Positions 16,320-24,742 of a stretch of 64,000 nucleotides of DNA are shown one piece after another. Where the stretch lies: positions 2,418,001-2,482,000 of the forward strand of contig NZ_CP109592.1 of NCBI RefSeq assembly GCF_036250675.1, given 5' to 3'. The notes beneath the pieces are model-generated. The model searched no databases and had not been told where the DNA came from. It was given only the letters and a program-made list of their open reading frames with translations. Numbering within the stretch: the first letter of the stretch is position 1; each line of letters starts with the position of its first letter. The position numbers and the translations under genes are program-made. Source of the stretch: Streptomyces sp. NBC_01689 (GTDB taxonomy: Bacteria > Actinomycetota > Actinomycetes > Streptomycetales > Streptomycetaceae).

Positions 16320-17608
16320 CGACCGTGCCCGCAGACCGGCTGCCCCACCACCGCACCGAGGGGCCGGCCACCGCTCCCCCGCTGTTCCTCGGCCCCTCGC
16401 TCGGCACCTCGACGGCCCTGTGGGACGGGGTCGCGCCCGAACTGTCCGTCACCCACCGGGTGGTGCGCTGGGACCTGCCGGGGCACGGCGGTTCCCGAGC
16501 GGACCTGATCGGGCCCGGCGCGACCGTCGCCGACCTCGCCGGGCTGGTGCTCGCTCTGGCCGACGCGCTCGGCGTCGACCGGTTCGCCTACGCGGGGGTG
16601 TCGCTCGGCGGCGCGGTCGGTCTGCACCTCGCCGTGCACCATCCCGACCGGGTGTCCGCCCTCGCCGTCCTCTGCTCCTCGGCCCACTTCGACGGCCGGG
16701 GGCCCTGGGAGGAGCGCGCGCGGACCGTCCGGCGCGACGGCCTGGCCGCGCTCGCCGAGAACGCCAACTCCCGCTGGTTCACACCGGGGTTCACCGTTCC
16801 GCGGCTGATCGAGGACCAGCGGACCGCGGACCCGGACGCGTATGCCGCCTGCTGCGACGCGCTCGCCGCCTTCGACCTCCGCGACCGGCTCGCTTCGATC
16901 ACCGCTCCGACCCTGCTGGTCGCCGGACGGGAGGACCCGGCGACGCCGCCCGCGCATCTGCGGGAGATCGCGGACGCGGTGCCCGGTGCCTCGCTCACCG
17001 AGATCTCGGGTGCCTCGCACCTGGCGCCCGCGGAGCGGCCCGAGGCCGTACTCGCCGCGCTGCGGGGGCACTTCGACGGATTCGCGGCACGCGGCATGCG
17101 GGTGCGCCGGGAGGTTCTCGGCGACGCGCACGTGGACCGCGTACAGGCCGGGCAGACCCCGTTCACCGCCCGCTTCCAGGACTTCATCTCGCGCTACGCG
17201 TGGGGGGAGGTCTGGACGGACCCGACGCTGTCCCGCCGGGAGCGCAGCCTGATCACGCTGACGGCGCTGGTGGCGCACGGGCACCTCGACGAACTCGCGA
17301 TGCACGTCCGGGCCGCGCGCCGGGGCGGTCTGACCCCCGAGGAGATCGGAGCCGTACTGCTCCAGACCGCCGTGTACTGCGGTGTCCCGGCGGCCAATGC
17401 GGCGTTCGCGGTGGCCCGGCGCGTGCTCGACCAACTCGACGGACCCGACGGACCCGACGGACCCGACGGACCCGACGGACCCGACGGACCCGACGGAAAA
17501 GGTGACCCCCACGGAAAAGGTGGCCCCGAGGACGGCAGACGTGGTGATCGCGGCGGGACCGGTGAAGGCGACGCGGCTCGGGTCTCAGGGGAATCCGGGG
17601 AATCCTGA
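16316..17608 (+). CDS. pcaL: PcaL: fused 3-oxoadipate enol-lactonase / 4-carboxymuconolactone decarboxylase
   Basis: A 430-residue bifunctional enzyme. Residues ~20-255 form an alpha/beta hydrolase (PcaD): nucleophile Ser97 in GVSLGG, Asp in GREDPATPP and His in SGASHLAP. Residues ~262-374 form the PcaC decarboxylase (RREVLGDAHVDR ... HLDELAMHVRAARRGGLTPEEIGAVLLQTAVYCGVPAANAAF, here quoted in part). Such fusions are typical of actinomycetes. The last ~55 residues are an anomalous Gly-Pro-Asp repeat followed by a charged Gly-rich tail, encoded by a 9-bp tandem repeat. The start is TTG 16316 overlapping the pcaB stop, or GTG 16325. Its product is 3-oxoadipate, but the genes for CoA activation and thiolysis are not adjacent. 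Confidence 0.93.
   Translation: MTTVPADRLPHHRTEGPATAPPLFLGPSLGTSTALWDGVAPELSVTHRVVRWDLPGHGGSRADLIGPGATVADLAGLVLALADALGVDRFAYAGVSLGGAVGLHLAVHHPDRVSALAVLCSSAHFDGRGPWEERARTVRRDGLAALAENANSRWFTPGFTVPRLIEDQRTADPDAYAACCDALAAFDLRDRLASITAPTLLVAGREDPATPPAHLREIADAVPGASLTEISGASHLAPAERPEAVLAALRGHFDGFAARGMRVRREVLGDAHVDRVQAGQTPFTARFQDFISRYAWGEVWTDPTLSRRERSLITLTALVAHGHLDELAMHVRAARRGGLTPEEIGAVLLQTAVYCGVPAANAAFAVARRVLDQLDGPDGPDGPDGPDGPDGPDGKGDPHGKGGPEDGRRGDRGGTGEGDAARVSGESGES
17438..17497 (+). repeat. GACGGACCC nonamer tandem repeat inside pcaL
   Basis: Six perfect GACGGACCC units (17438-17491) plus GACGGA encode Asp-Gly-Pro repeats at the PcaL C-terminus, immediately after the natural end of the decarboxylase domain. 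The length is a multiple of three, so copy-number change would keep the frame. Confidence 0.9.
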
Positions 17609-17622
17609 GCCGCCCCCGCGGG

Positions 17623-17646
17623 CCCGGCCGCTCGAAGGCGGCCGGG
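17623..17646. terminator. Hairpin between pcaL and the convergent ATPase gene
   Basis: A 9-bp perfect stem (CCCGGCCGC / GCGGCCGGG) with a TCGAAG loop sits in the 46-bp gap between two convergent stop codons, suitable as a shared terminator. Confidence 0.6.
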
Positions 17647-17654
17647 GGGAGGGG

Positions 17655-20336
17655 TCAGCGCAGTCCCCGGCCCGTCGCCAGGACCTCCTCCGCCTTCGCC
17701 ACCAGCCCGTCGGCCCCGCATGAACGCGCCAGCGTCAGGCCCTTGTTGAGCTCCGAGACCGAGCGCGCCGCGATGCCGTACTCGACCCGGGCCGCGGCGT
17801 GCTCGTACTGGCAGGGCGAGGCCTCCAGATAGGCGACGGCCTGCGCCGCGAGGCGTACCGCGCGTTGGCCCGACTCCAGGGCCGCCGCGCAGCGCAGTGC
17901 TTCTCCTATGGCGGTGTCGGTGCCGAACCGCTCGGCCCGGCGGCGGGTGTCGAGGGCCAGCGCGGCGGCCCGCGCCGGGTCCTCCGAGGCGAGCGCGCGG
18001 GCGAGGTCGATCGACCAGGGCGCCATCACCGTGTTGTGGTGGCCCCGGACGGCGGAGGCCTTCTCGGCGGCCTCCAGTTCGTTGATGCCGTCCTTGACCC
18101 GGCCGACGGCGATCAGCAGCCGGCCCCGGACGGAGCGGGTGTCGGGCAGCACGATCGTGGTCGGGTACGGCGGTGCGAAGCCGTACTGCTCGGCGATGGC
18201 CCAGGCCTCCCGGACGTCGCCGCGGGCGAGCAGCGTGTCGACGAGGCCGCAGGTGGCGGACCAGTACAGGGGCAGTCCGCGCCCGACCCGTTCGGCGATG
18301 CGCAGGGACTCGCGCAGGGTGGTCTCGGCGTCCCTCAGCCGGCCCCGCCTGCGGTGCGCCAGCCCGACGAAGGCGTGCGCCAGGGAGAGATGGCCGCCGC
18401 TCCAGCCGGCGGTCGTGTACGCACGCAGTGCTTCGGAGAAGAGGCTCTCGGCCCGGTCCAGGCGGTCCGCGTAGGCGTACGAACTGCCCAGCATCATGAG
18501 GAGTTCGAGTCCCCACTCGGTGTCGGTCCAGCCGAGCCCGGGGGCCAGGCGGCCGTTGACGAGGGCCCGGTCGCAGAGTGCCACGACCTCCTCCGCGCTC
18601 TCGCCCCGGGTCATCGCGTCGAAGCCGCGCAGTATCAGCAGGGCCCGCTCGGAGTTGTCCCGCCCGGTGCAGGTCCCGGCGAGTTCGGCGAGCCCCTGGG
18701 AGCGTCCCGGTACGTGGTCCTCGCCGGCGTGGATGCCCTCCCACATGTAGTGCACGGCCTGCAGCCGCATCCGGGCCGGGCCGGCCGCGAGCCGGGCGGC
18801 CTCCGCGTCGACGGTGCGCACGGCCTCGTCCAACTGGTTGTTGTGGACGAGTGCCTGGGAGAGCCGGAACACGGCGTCCACCCGCAGATCGCCGGCGAGT
18901 CCCGGCCGTTCGAGTGCGGCGCGCAGATGGCCGATGGTGGTGGCGGGGGCCGTCAGCAGGGTGGCGCAGCCGAGTTCGTAGAGGACGCGTGCGTGGACCT
19001 CGGGGAGCGGGGGTTCCCTGAGCGCGCGTTCCAGACAGCGCCGGGCCGCGTCGGGAGCGCCGACGGCGAGGTGTTCGCGGGCCGCCTCCCGCATCTGCTC
19101 GACGAGTTCGGGGTCGTCGTCCGGGTGCACTTCGAGAAGGTGGCGGGACGCGGCCGCGGCGCCGCGGCCCGACTCGGTGACCGCCCAGGCGGCTTGGCCG
19201 TGCATCGCGGTGCGCAGCGCGTCGGGGATCGAGCGGTAGACCGCGCTGGCGATCAGCGGGTGCACGAACTCCAGCTCGCTGCCCGCGATGTGGTTGCCGG
19301 TGGGCTCGGCGTCGGTCAGGATGCGTGCGGCGCCGAGCAGTTCCGCGCAGCGCTCGGCCTCGTCGACTGGCATCCCCGCGAGTTGGGCGGCGAGGTCGAG
19401 GGAGATGCCCGTGCCGAGTATCGCGGCCGCCCAGGCGAAGCGGGTGGCGTCGATGCCGAGGCCTTCGAGGCGGGCGACGAGTCCGCGGCCGCGCGCCGAG
19501 CGGTTCAGGGCGCGCAGTTCGGCGGCCGACGCCTCGACCGGTTCCAGCTCGGTGTCCTGCACCTTGGCCAGGAGTTCGACGGTCTCGTAGGGGTTGCCGC
19601 CGGTGACCGCCCACACCTCGCGGCAGAACGGGGCGTCGGCGTGCTCGCCGAGGGTGGCCCGGGTGAGTCCCTCGGTGGCTTCGGGGGTCAGGGCGCTGAG
19701 GGTGACGATCGGGCGGGCCGCGGCGGTGACGGCGTCGAGGTGCCGGGCCCGCTCCCCGGTGACCTCGCCGGGGCGGCGGGCGACCACGACGAGGACGGGC
19801 AGGTCGTCGAGGCGCTCGGCGAACGCGGCCAGCCAGCGCAGGGTCTCCTGGTCGGCCCAGTGCGCGTCGTCGACCATCAGGACGAGCGGCCACTCGCGCT
19901 TGGCGAGGCGGCGCACGGCCGCGACCAGGCCGTCGCACACGCCCTGCGGGTCGGCCTGGCGGTCACCCGGTTCGGCGATGCCGAGGGCGGGGCCCGCGAT
20001 GTCGTACCAGTCGCCCAGGTATTCGCGGGCCTCCTCCGGCATCAGCGAGACGATGGCGGGCTGGAGGAGCTGCCGTATGACGTTGAAGGGGACGGAGGTG
20101 ACGGTCTCGCCGCCGCGGGCCGACCACACCGTGCAGCCCCGGGCTTCGGCCACCCGGCGGGCCTCCGCGAGCAGTGCGGTCTTGCCGATGCCCGCCTCGC
20201 CGCCGAACACCAGCAGGCTGCCCGCGGACGAGGCGTCCGCGCGCAGGGCCTCGACGGCCGCCGCGACGTCCGCGATCTCCCTCTCGCGCTCCCAGAGGGC
20301 GGCGGAGGCCGCCGGTCCCGGCCGCGCCTGCGTCAT
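17655..20336 (-). CDS. AAA ATPase with TPR-like helical repeats, LAL-like but without a LuxR DNA-binding domain
   Basis: An 893-residue protein. Residues ~14-200 are a regulator-type P-loop ATPase: Walker A GGEAGIGKT (45-53) and Walker B PLVLMVDDAHWAD (~150-162). The rest is helical, TPR/MalT-like (repeated ALERPGLAGDLRVDAVFRL-type helices), ending in AARSVSELNKGLTLARSCGADGL. Large LuxR-type (LAL) regulators have the same architecture plus a C-terminal LuxR helix-turn-helix; here the chain stops at ATGRGLR with no such domain, so it cannot bind DNA that way. The start is ATG complement 20334-20336. It follows the pca operon convergently. It may be a derived sensor or scaffold, or a regulator truncated at its 3' end. 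Confidence 0.82.
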   Translation of the reverse strand: MTQARPGPAASAALWEREREIADVAAAVEALRADASSAGSLLVFGGEAGIGKTALLAEARRVAEARGCTVWSARGGETVTSVPFNVIRQLLQPAIVSLMPEEAREYLGDWYDIAGPALGIAEPGDRQADPQGVCDGLVAAVRRLAKREWPLVLMVDDAHWADQETLRWLAAFAERLDDLPVLVVVARRPGEVTGERARHLDAVTAAARPIVTLSALTPEATEGLTRATLGEHADAPFCREVWAVTGGNPYETVELLAKVQDTELEPVEASAAELRALNRSARGRGLVARLEGLGIDATRFAWAAAILGTGISLDLAAQLAGMPVDEAERCAELLGAARILTDAEPTGNHIAGSELEFVHPLIASAVYRSIPDALRTAMHGQAAWAVTESGRGAAAASRHLLEVHPDDDPELVEQMREAAREHLAVGAPDAARRCLERALREPPLPEVHARVLYELGCATLLTAPATTIGHLRAALERPGLAGDLRVDAVFRLSQALVHNNQLDEAVRTVDAEAARLAAGPARMRLQAVHYMWEGIHAGEDHVPGRSQGLAELAGTCTGRDNSERALLILRGFDAMTRGESAEEVVALCDRALVNGRLAPGLGWTDTEWGLELLMMLGSSYAYADRLDRAESLFSEALRAYTTAGWSGGHLSLAHAFVGLAHRRRGRLRDAETTLRESLRIAERVGRGLPLYWSATCGLVDTLLARGDVREAWAIAEQYGFAPPYPTTIVLPDTRSVRGRLLIAVGRVKDGINELEAAEKASAVRGHHNTVMAPWSIDLARALASEDPARAAALALDTRRRAERFGTDTAIGEALRCAAALESGQRAVRLAAQAVAYLEASPCQYEHAAARVEYGIAARSVSELNKGLTLARSCGADGLVAKAEEVLATGRGLR

Positions 20337-20758
20337 GCCGCTACCTCCCCAGGCCGCACGGACGACGTACAGGCATCGAGCGTAGCCGTCACCGAGCCGA
20401 TACGGAGAGGGGTCGGGGCACCTGTTGCCGGGACGGGTGATGTCGCGCACCCGAAGGCGACGCGCTCCGGTGCCGAGCGGGCACGGGAACGCCCCGGCCG
20501 GTCGACGGCCGTCGGGATGACGCCGTTTCCCGGCGGAGCGCGCTCGGTGCGCCGTCGGGCCAAAATCCTTGCGGGTGGCGGGAGTTGGGTCGGACCGGTC
20601 GGCAGGTCCGACGGGCGGGGCGTGCTGCCGGGTGATCGGCGCGGCCGGCGCCGGGGCGGCGCGCACCGGTGCCTCACGGGTGGGGGTTCCGGTCTCCGGG
20701 GACGGTGCGGGCGGTCCCCTCTCATCCGCCTTTCACCCAGGGCTCATACGGTGGGTCC
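20337..20758. other. Divergent intergenic region, no gene seen
   Basis: These 422 bp separate the divergent ATPase and DUF2510 genes. The frames that are open here have no codon pattern or start site supporting a gene. No strong repeat was found. Confidence 0.5.
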
Positions 20759-21778
20759 ATGACGCAGGCGACTCCCCCCGGCTGGTATCCCGACCCCGGG
20801 CAGACAAGTGACAGTCCCGCCACCGAACGCTGGTGGGACGGCAGGGCGTGGACAGAGCAGACCCGCCCCCTCGGGTCCGGTGCCGTGTGGGGTCCCCCGG
20901 GACAGCCGCCGGCCGCCGGGCCGTACCCGGTCTTCCCGCCCGCGCCTCCCGGGCCGCGCCGTCACCTGCTGCGCACCGGCATAGCGGTCGCCGCCGCGCT
21001 CGCGGTCCTCGCGGGCATCGGGGGCGGCGTGTACGCCCTCACCAAGGACGACGGGAACGGCGCGAGCAGCGCCGGTGCCCGGCAGCCCGGCGGACAGAAC
21101 GGCCCGGGCGGCTTCGGCGGCGGGCAGGACGGCGGCTCGGGCGGTGGCGGGAGCGGCGGCTCCGGAGACGGGCAGAACGGCGGACCGGGCGGCTCCGGGG
21201 GACAGACCCCGGCGCCGGGCGCGTCGGGTCTGCCGGGCACCGAGGACGGCTACGCCACCGACGTCTCCAGCGGCATCAGCCTCCCGGTGCCCGACGACTG
21301 GACCGGCCAGAGCGGCATGGCGGGCGCGGTGCTGTCGACCAAGGACACCTACGAGTGCCCCGGCGACACCTCGCAGAAGTGCCAGCGGGGCGGTGCCTAC
21401 TCGGCGCCCGCGAGCTTCCAGAAACTGAAGTCCACCACGCCGGAGGCGGCCGCCAAGGAGGACATCGCCAAGAACGCGCAGGAGTCCTACGGCAAGGGCT
21501 ACGGCGAGATCACCTCGCACACGCGGCTCGCCTCGAAGGCGGTCACCGTGGCCGGCCAGAAGGGCTATCTCGTCCGCTGGAAGGTCGTCACCAGCAAGGG
21601 CGACGACGGCTACGTCGAATCACTCGTCCTCCCCTCCCCCGCCGACCCCAGGTCGCTGGTCGTCGTCCGCTTCGGCGTGGACGCCGGTTCCAAGGCCCCT
21701 CGGCAGTCCGTCATCGACGACATCACCAAGGGGATCAAGCCGGCGTCCGGAGTGGCCGGCGACGGGCAGAACGTCTGA
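20759..21778 (+). CDS. DUF2510 single-pass membrane protein with extracytoplasmic domain
   Basis: A 339-residue protein. The N-terminus carries a DUF2510 domain (PPGWYPDPGQ ... ERWWDGRAWTEQTRPLG, residues ~6-42), a short WW-like module common in actinobacterial membrane proteins. A Pro-rich linker, one transmembrane helix (about 75-97, AVAAALAVLAGIGGGVYAL) and a ~60-residue Gly/Ser-rich spacer follow. The C-terminal domain (~160-335) resembles PsbP/Mog1-like or lipoprotein-like folds (GISLPVPDDWTGQSG ... GQKGYLVRWKVVTSKGDDGYVESLVLPS) and should lie outside the membrane. The function is unknown. Start ATG 20759. Confidence 0.82.
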   Translation: MTQATPPGWYPDPGQTSDSPATERWWDGRAWTEQTRPLGSGAVWGPPGQPPAAGPYPVFPPAPPGPRRHLLRTGIAVAAALAVLAGIGGGVYALTKDDGNGASSAGARQPGGQNGPGGFGGGQDGGSGGGGSGGSGDGQNGGPGGSGGQTPAPGASGLPGTEDGYATDVSSGISLPVPDDWTGQSGMAGAVLSTKDTYECPGDTSQKCQRGGAYSAPASFQKLKSTTPEAAAKEDIAKNAQESYGKGYGEITSHTRLASKAVTVAGQKGYLVRWKVVTSKGDDGYVESLVLPSPADPRSLVVVRFGVDAGSKAPRQSVIDDITKGIKPASGVAGDGQNV

Positions 21779-21821
21779 CCGAGGCCGCCGCGCCTCCCCG
21801 CGCCCGCCCCCGGACACGGTT

Positions 21822-21868
21822 CGGCCGGGCGGGGTGCCTCTCCGCTCAAGAGGAACCCCACCCGGCCG
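21822..21868. terminator. Hairpin terminator between DUF2510 and tetR genes
   Basis: CGGCCGGG-C-GGGGT pairs with ACCCC-A-CCCGGCCG, with an internal CCTCT/AGAGG stem, between two convergent genes. It is long and stable, and lacks a T tract. Confidence 0.65.
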
Positions 21869-21949
21869 GGGGGTGCGCGCCGCCCCCGTCCCCACGGTGC
21901 GGCGCGAGCAGGCCGACGTCCGGTCATCCCGCGGACGGCGACCTGGGTC

Positions 21950-22564
21950 TCAGGTCAGTCCGAGTGCCGGAATCACCACGGCCTCCACGAACTGTGTGAT
22001 GTACGCCGCGTCCGCGTACTCGCCCTCCAGAACCGGGCGCACGCGCACGACGCCGAACAGCTGCGCCGGGATGAACTCCAGTGCCGGATGGTCGGCCGGC
22101 ACCTCTCCCCGTGCGACCCCGCGGGCGATGATCTCCCTCACCGCGCTGATCTCGGGCTCGATGAGCGCCTCGCGCAGGGCCTCCCGCAGCTCCTGGTCCT
22201 GCAGCACGGCGTGACCGAGCGCCTGGAGCAGCTGAGTGTCACGGCCCGACCAGTCCCCGGCGGCCCGCGCCATCGCGCGCAGATCACCGACGAGCGAGCC
22301 GGTGTCGATCCCCGAGAACCGCGGGCACTGGTTGCTGCGCAGTGCGGCGGCCACGAACTGGGGCTTCGTCTTCCACTGGCGGTACAGCGTGGACTTGCTG
22401 CAGCGGGTGCTCGCGGCCACGGCCTCCATGGTGAACGAGTCGTATCCGCACGTCCGGATCTGTTCGAGCACGGCGTCGTAGAACTCCTGCTCACGCTCGG
22501 GCGTGATCTTGGAGCGGCGCGAGGCGACGACCGACTCCGGTCCCTCCGCGGCCTGCGACGTCAT
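21950..22564 (-). CDS. TetR family repressor
   Basis: A 204-residue TetR-type regulator. The helix-turn-helix region is AVLEQIRTCGYDSFTMEAVAASTRCSKSTLYRQWKTK (quoted in part: MEAVAASTRCSKSTLYRQWK), followed by an all-helical ligand domain with DQELREALREALIEPEISAVR. The start is ATG complement 22562-22564 (AGAAGAGCC upstream). It is divergent from the PAP2/DMT operon, and three operator-like dyads lie between them, so it very probably represses both itself and the operon. Confidence 0.92.
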   Translation of the reverse strand: MTSQAAEGPESVVASRRSKITPEREQEFYDAVLEQIRTCGYDSFTMEAVAASTRCSKSTLYRQWKTKPQFVAAALRSNQCPRFSGIDTGSLVGDLRAMARAAGDWSGRDTQLLQALGHAVLQDQELREALREALIEPEISAVREIIARGVARGEVPADHPALEFIPAQLFGVVRVRPVLEGEYADAAYITQFVEAVVIPALGLT

Positions 22565-22611
22565 GGCTCTTCTCCTCGCTCGTGCGGGTGGTCCGTTTCA
22601 CAGAGTCTAAT

Positions 22612-22677
22612 CGATACGCCAGTGTACCGGAACGCATTGGTATCGGTACACTGGCGTATCGGTACACTGTCGTATCG
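22612..22677. promoter_or_regulatory. Three TetR-type operator dyads
   Basis: Each 18-bp unit reads CGRTAC-N6-GTAYCG. Copy 1 is at 22612-22629, copy 2 at 22644-22661 as its perfect inverse (18/18), and copy 3 at 22660-22677 differs from copy 2 at one base (T for G) and overlaps it by 2 bp. They lie 48-113 bp upstream of the tetR start and about 110-175 bp before the PAP2 start, the expected place for cooperative repression of both directions. Confidence 0.8.
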
Positions 22678-22787
22678 ATGAGCCTTGGACAGGATCCACC
22701 CTTCTGTCGAATCAGACGCCGAGTGGCGCCTGTCCTGGGCTCACCGCACACCACCCCACACAAGAACGTCAGCAAAGGGGCCGGGGG

Positions 22788-23630
22788 ATGGATTCCCGAA
22801 CCGAGCCTGCAGAACCCGAGCCAACCGCGGCCGTACGGCGACCGTCGCGGCGCGACACCGCCGCCCGGCCTCCGCTCGTCCGTGAACTCCTGCTCGTCAC
22901 GGGGCTCTTCGTCGTCTACAAGGTCGGCCGGCAGCTGGCCACCGGGCACACGGCCGAGGCCTTCCGCAACGCCGGACACGTCTGGGACTGGGAACGGACC
23001 CTGCACCTGCCGGGCGAGGGCTCCGTACAGAACGTGCTGCTGCACAGCGACGCGCTGGTGCACACGGCGAACGCCTACTACGCGACCGTCCACTTCCCGG
23101 CCACGGCGGCCTTCCTGATCTGGATGTACCTGCGCCGCCCGGTCCACTACGTGTGGGCGCGCCGGGTCCTGGCCGTGATCACCTCAGCGGCGCTCGTGCT
23201 GCATCTCACGTTCCCGCTCGCGCCGCCCCGGCTGCTCGCCGCCGCGGGCCTGGTGGACACCGGGCAGGTGTACGGGCCCACGGTGTACGGAGCCCACCCG
23301 GCCACCGACGAGATGGCCAACCAGTTCGCGGCGATGCCCTCCCTGCACTTCGGCTGGGCGCTGATGGTGGCGATCGGCCTGATCGCCGCGACCCGCTCCC
23401 GCTGGCGCTGGCTGTGGCTGCTGCACCCGCTCGTCACCCTGCTGGTGATCGTCGGCACCGCGAACCACTACTGGCTCGACTCGGTCGCCGCAGCGGCGCT
23501 GCTCGGTGCCGCCCTGGCCGTGATCCACCTTCCGCACCGGACCGAGTCGACGGCCGGACGCGCGCAGCGGCACGCCGCCGCCGGAGACGGCAGGGAATCC
23601 GTACCGGAGCTCGTGGGGGCCGGCCGATGA
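22788..23630 (+). CDS. PAP2-superfamily membrane phosphatase (inositol phosphotransferase-like)
   Basis: A 280-residue integral membrane protein with about six helices. The phosphatase signature is present as AAMPSLHFGWALM (second motif with the catalytic His) and NHYWLDSVAA (third motif). The N-terminal FVVYKVGRQLATGH and WDWERTLHLPGEG segments are typical of the AUR1/inositol phosphorylceramide synthase-like branch. The enzyme probably acts on polyprenyl or lipid phosphates at the outer membrane face. It overlaps the next gene by ATGA, so translation is coupled, and lies behind the TetR operators. Confidence 0.85.
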   Translation: MDSRTEPAEPEPTAAVRRPSRRDTAARPPLVRELLLVTGLFVVYKVGRQLATGHTAEAFRNAGHVWDWERTLHLPGEGSVQNVLLHSDALVHTANAYYATVHFPATAAFLIWMYLRRPVHYVWARRVLAVITSAALVLHLTFPLAPPRLLAAAGLVDTGQVYGPTVYGAHPATDEMANQFAAMPSLHFGWALMVAIGLIAATRSRWRWLWLLHPLVTLLVIVGTANHYWLDSVAAAALLGAALAVIHLPHRTESTAGRAQRHAAAGDGRESVPELVGAGR

Positions 23631-24613
23631 ACGCCACGCTCGCCGCCGTCGTCCTCTCCCTGTTCTCCGCCGTGGCCTACGCCGCGGCGGCCGTGGCACA
23701 GGAACGGCTCGCGTCCCGGACCACCGAACCCGGCGTCCTGAGCATGCTCGGCAACGGCGCGTGGTGGTGGTCGGTCGCGCTGAACGCGTCCGCCGCGCTG
23801 CTGCACGTCGCCGCGCTCAAGTACGGCACGCTCACGCTGGTGCAGCCGCTCGGCGCGCTCACCCTGGTGGCCGCGGTGCCGCTCGGCGCCCGGGTCGCCG
23901 GCCGCCGGGTCAGCGCGGTCGAGTGGCGAGGCACCGCGCTCACCCTGGTCGGGCTGTCCGCCCTGCTGGTGACCGCGTCCGGCCCGGCGCCCGACGACGT
24001 GCTGAGCGTGCCGCAGGCACTGGGCGTGGCCGCGGCCACCTCCGTGGCGATCGGCTTCCTGTCCCGGCCGGGCACCCGGCCGGGGCTGCGGCACGCGACC
24101 GCCTCCGGGTTCGCCTCGGGTGTCGCCTCGGCGCTCACCCAGACGGTCACGGTGGCCGTGACGGACCGGTCCGGGCCGATCCTCAGTCTGCAGGTCGTCG
24201 TGGTGGCGCTGCTCGTGGCGGCCTTCGCGAGCGCCGGTCTGCTCCTGTCGCAGACCGCGTACCGCGGCGGACTCGGCGCCCCGCTGGCCGTCGTGACGCT
24301 CGCCAACCCGCTCGCCGCCGCGGCGATCGGTCTCTCCCTGCTCGGGGAACAGCTCCAGGGCGGCCCGGCGGGCCTGCTGCTCGCGGCGTTCGGCGCGGCC
24401 GTGGCGTCCTGGGGGGTCGTGACGCTCTCGCGTTCGGCGCCGGATCCGGTGCCCGCCGCTCCGCCCGAGCCCTTCGAGGACGACGAGCACCCGGTTGCCG
24501 CGGTCCTGGCGCTGGAGGCGGAGGCGGAGGCCGCCAAGTACGCGCCCTCGCTGATCCCGAACCAGCCGGACCCGGGGAAACGCGCGAACCCGGGACATCT
24601 GACGCCCTTGTGA
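23627..24613 (+). CDS. DMT-superfamily (EamA-like) transporter
   Basis: A 328-residue membrane protein with about nine or ten hydrophobic segments, starting MNATLAAVVLSLFSAVAYAA. Two inverted EamA-like halves are suggested by GTLTLVQPLGALTLVAAVPLGA and LGAPLAVVTLANPLAAAAIGLSLLGE. The C-terminal ~55 residues are cytosolic, acidic and Pro-rich. It overlaps the PAP2 gene by 4 bp. The substrate is unknown; coupling to a lipid phosphatase hints at lipid or small-metabolite export under TetR control. Confidence 0.82.
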   Translation: MNATLAAVVLSLFSAVAYAAAAVAQERLASRTTEPGVLSMLGNGAWWWSVALNASAALLHVAALKYGTLTLVQPLGALTLVAAVPLGARVAGRRVSAVEWRGTALTLVGLSALLVTASGPAPDDVLSVPQALGVAAATSVAIGFLSRPGTRPGLRHATASGFASGVASALTQTVTVAVTDRSGPILSLQVVVVALLVAAFASAGLLLSQTAYRGGLGAPLAVVTLANPLAAAAIGLSLLGEQLQGGPAGLLLAAFGAAVASWGVVTLSRSAPDPVPAAPPEPFEDDEHPVAAVLALEAEAEAAKYAPSLIPNQPDPGKRANPGHLTPL

Positions 24614-24666
24614 GAAGGGCACGGGTGAACAGGACCCCCGCCGGCCGGACCCGCCGGAACGGCCCG

Positions 24667-24716
24667 CCACGGAAGGGGGCGGCCGCGGATCTCTCCGCGG
24701 CCGCCCCCTTCCGTGG
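24667..24716. terminator. Large bidirectional hairpin terminator
   Basis: A perfect 23-bp inverted repeat beginning CCACGGAAGGGGGCGG and ending CCGCCCCCTTCCGTGG surrounds a TCTC loop, placed between convergent transporter and scramblase-like genes. It is one of the strongest hairpins in the window. Confidence 0.85.
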
Positions 24717-24742
24717 TCGCCAGGTCACTCACCCGTGCCGGG

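Noticed and set aside
17799..20762. A 987-codon open frame on the plus strand opposite the LAL-like ATPase
   Set aside because: The minus-strand protein has Walker motifs and correct codon bias; the plus frame is only its shadow.
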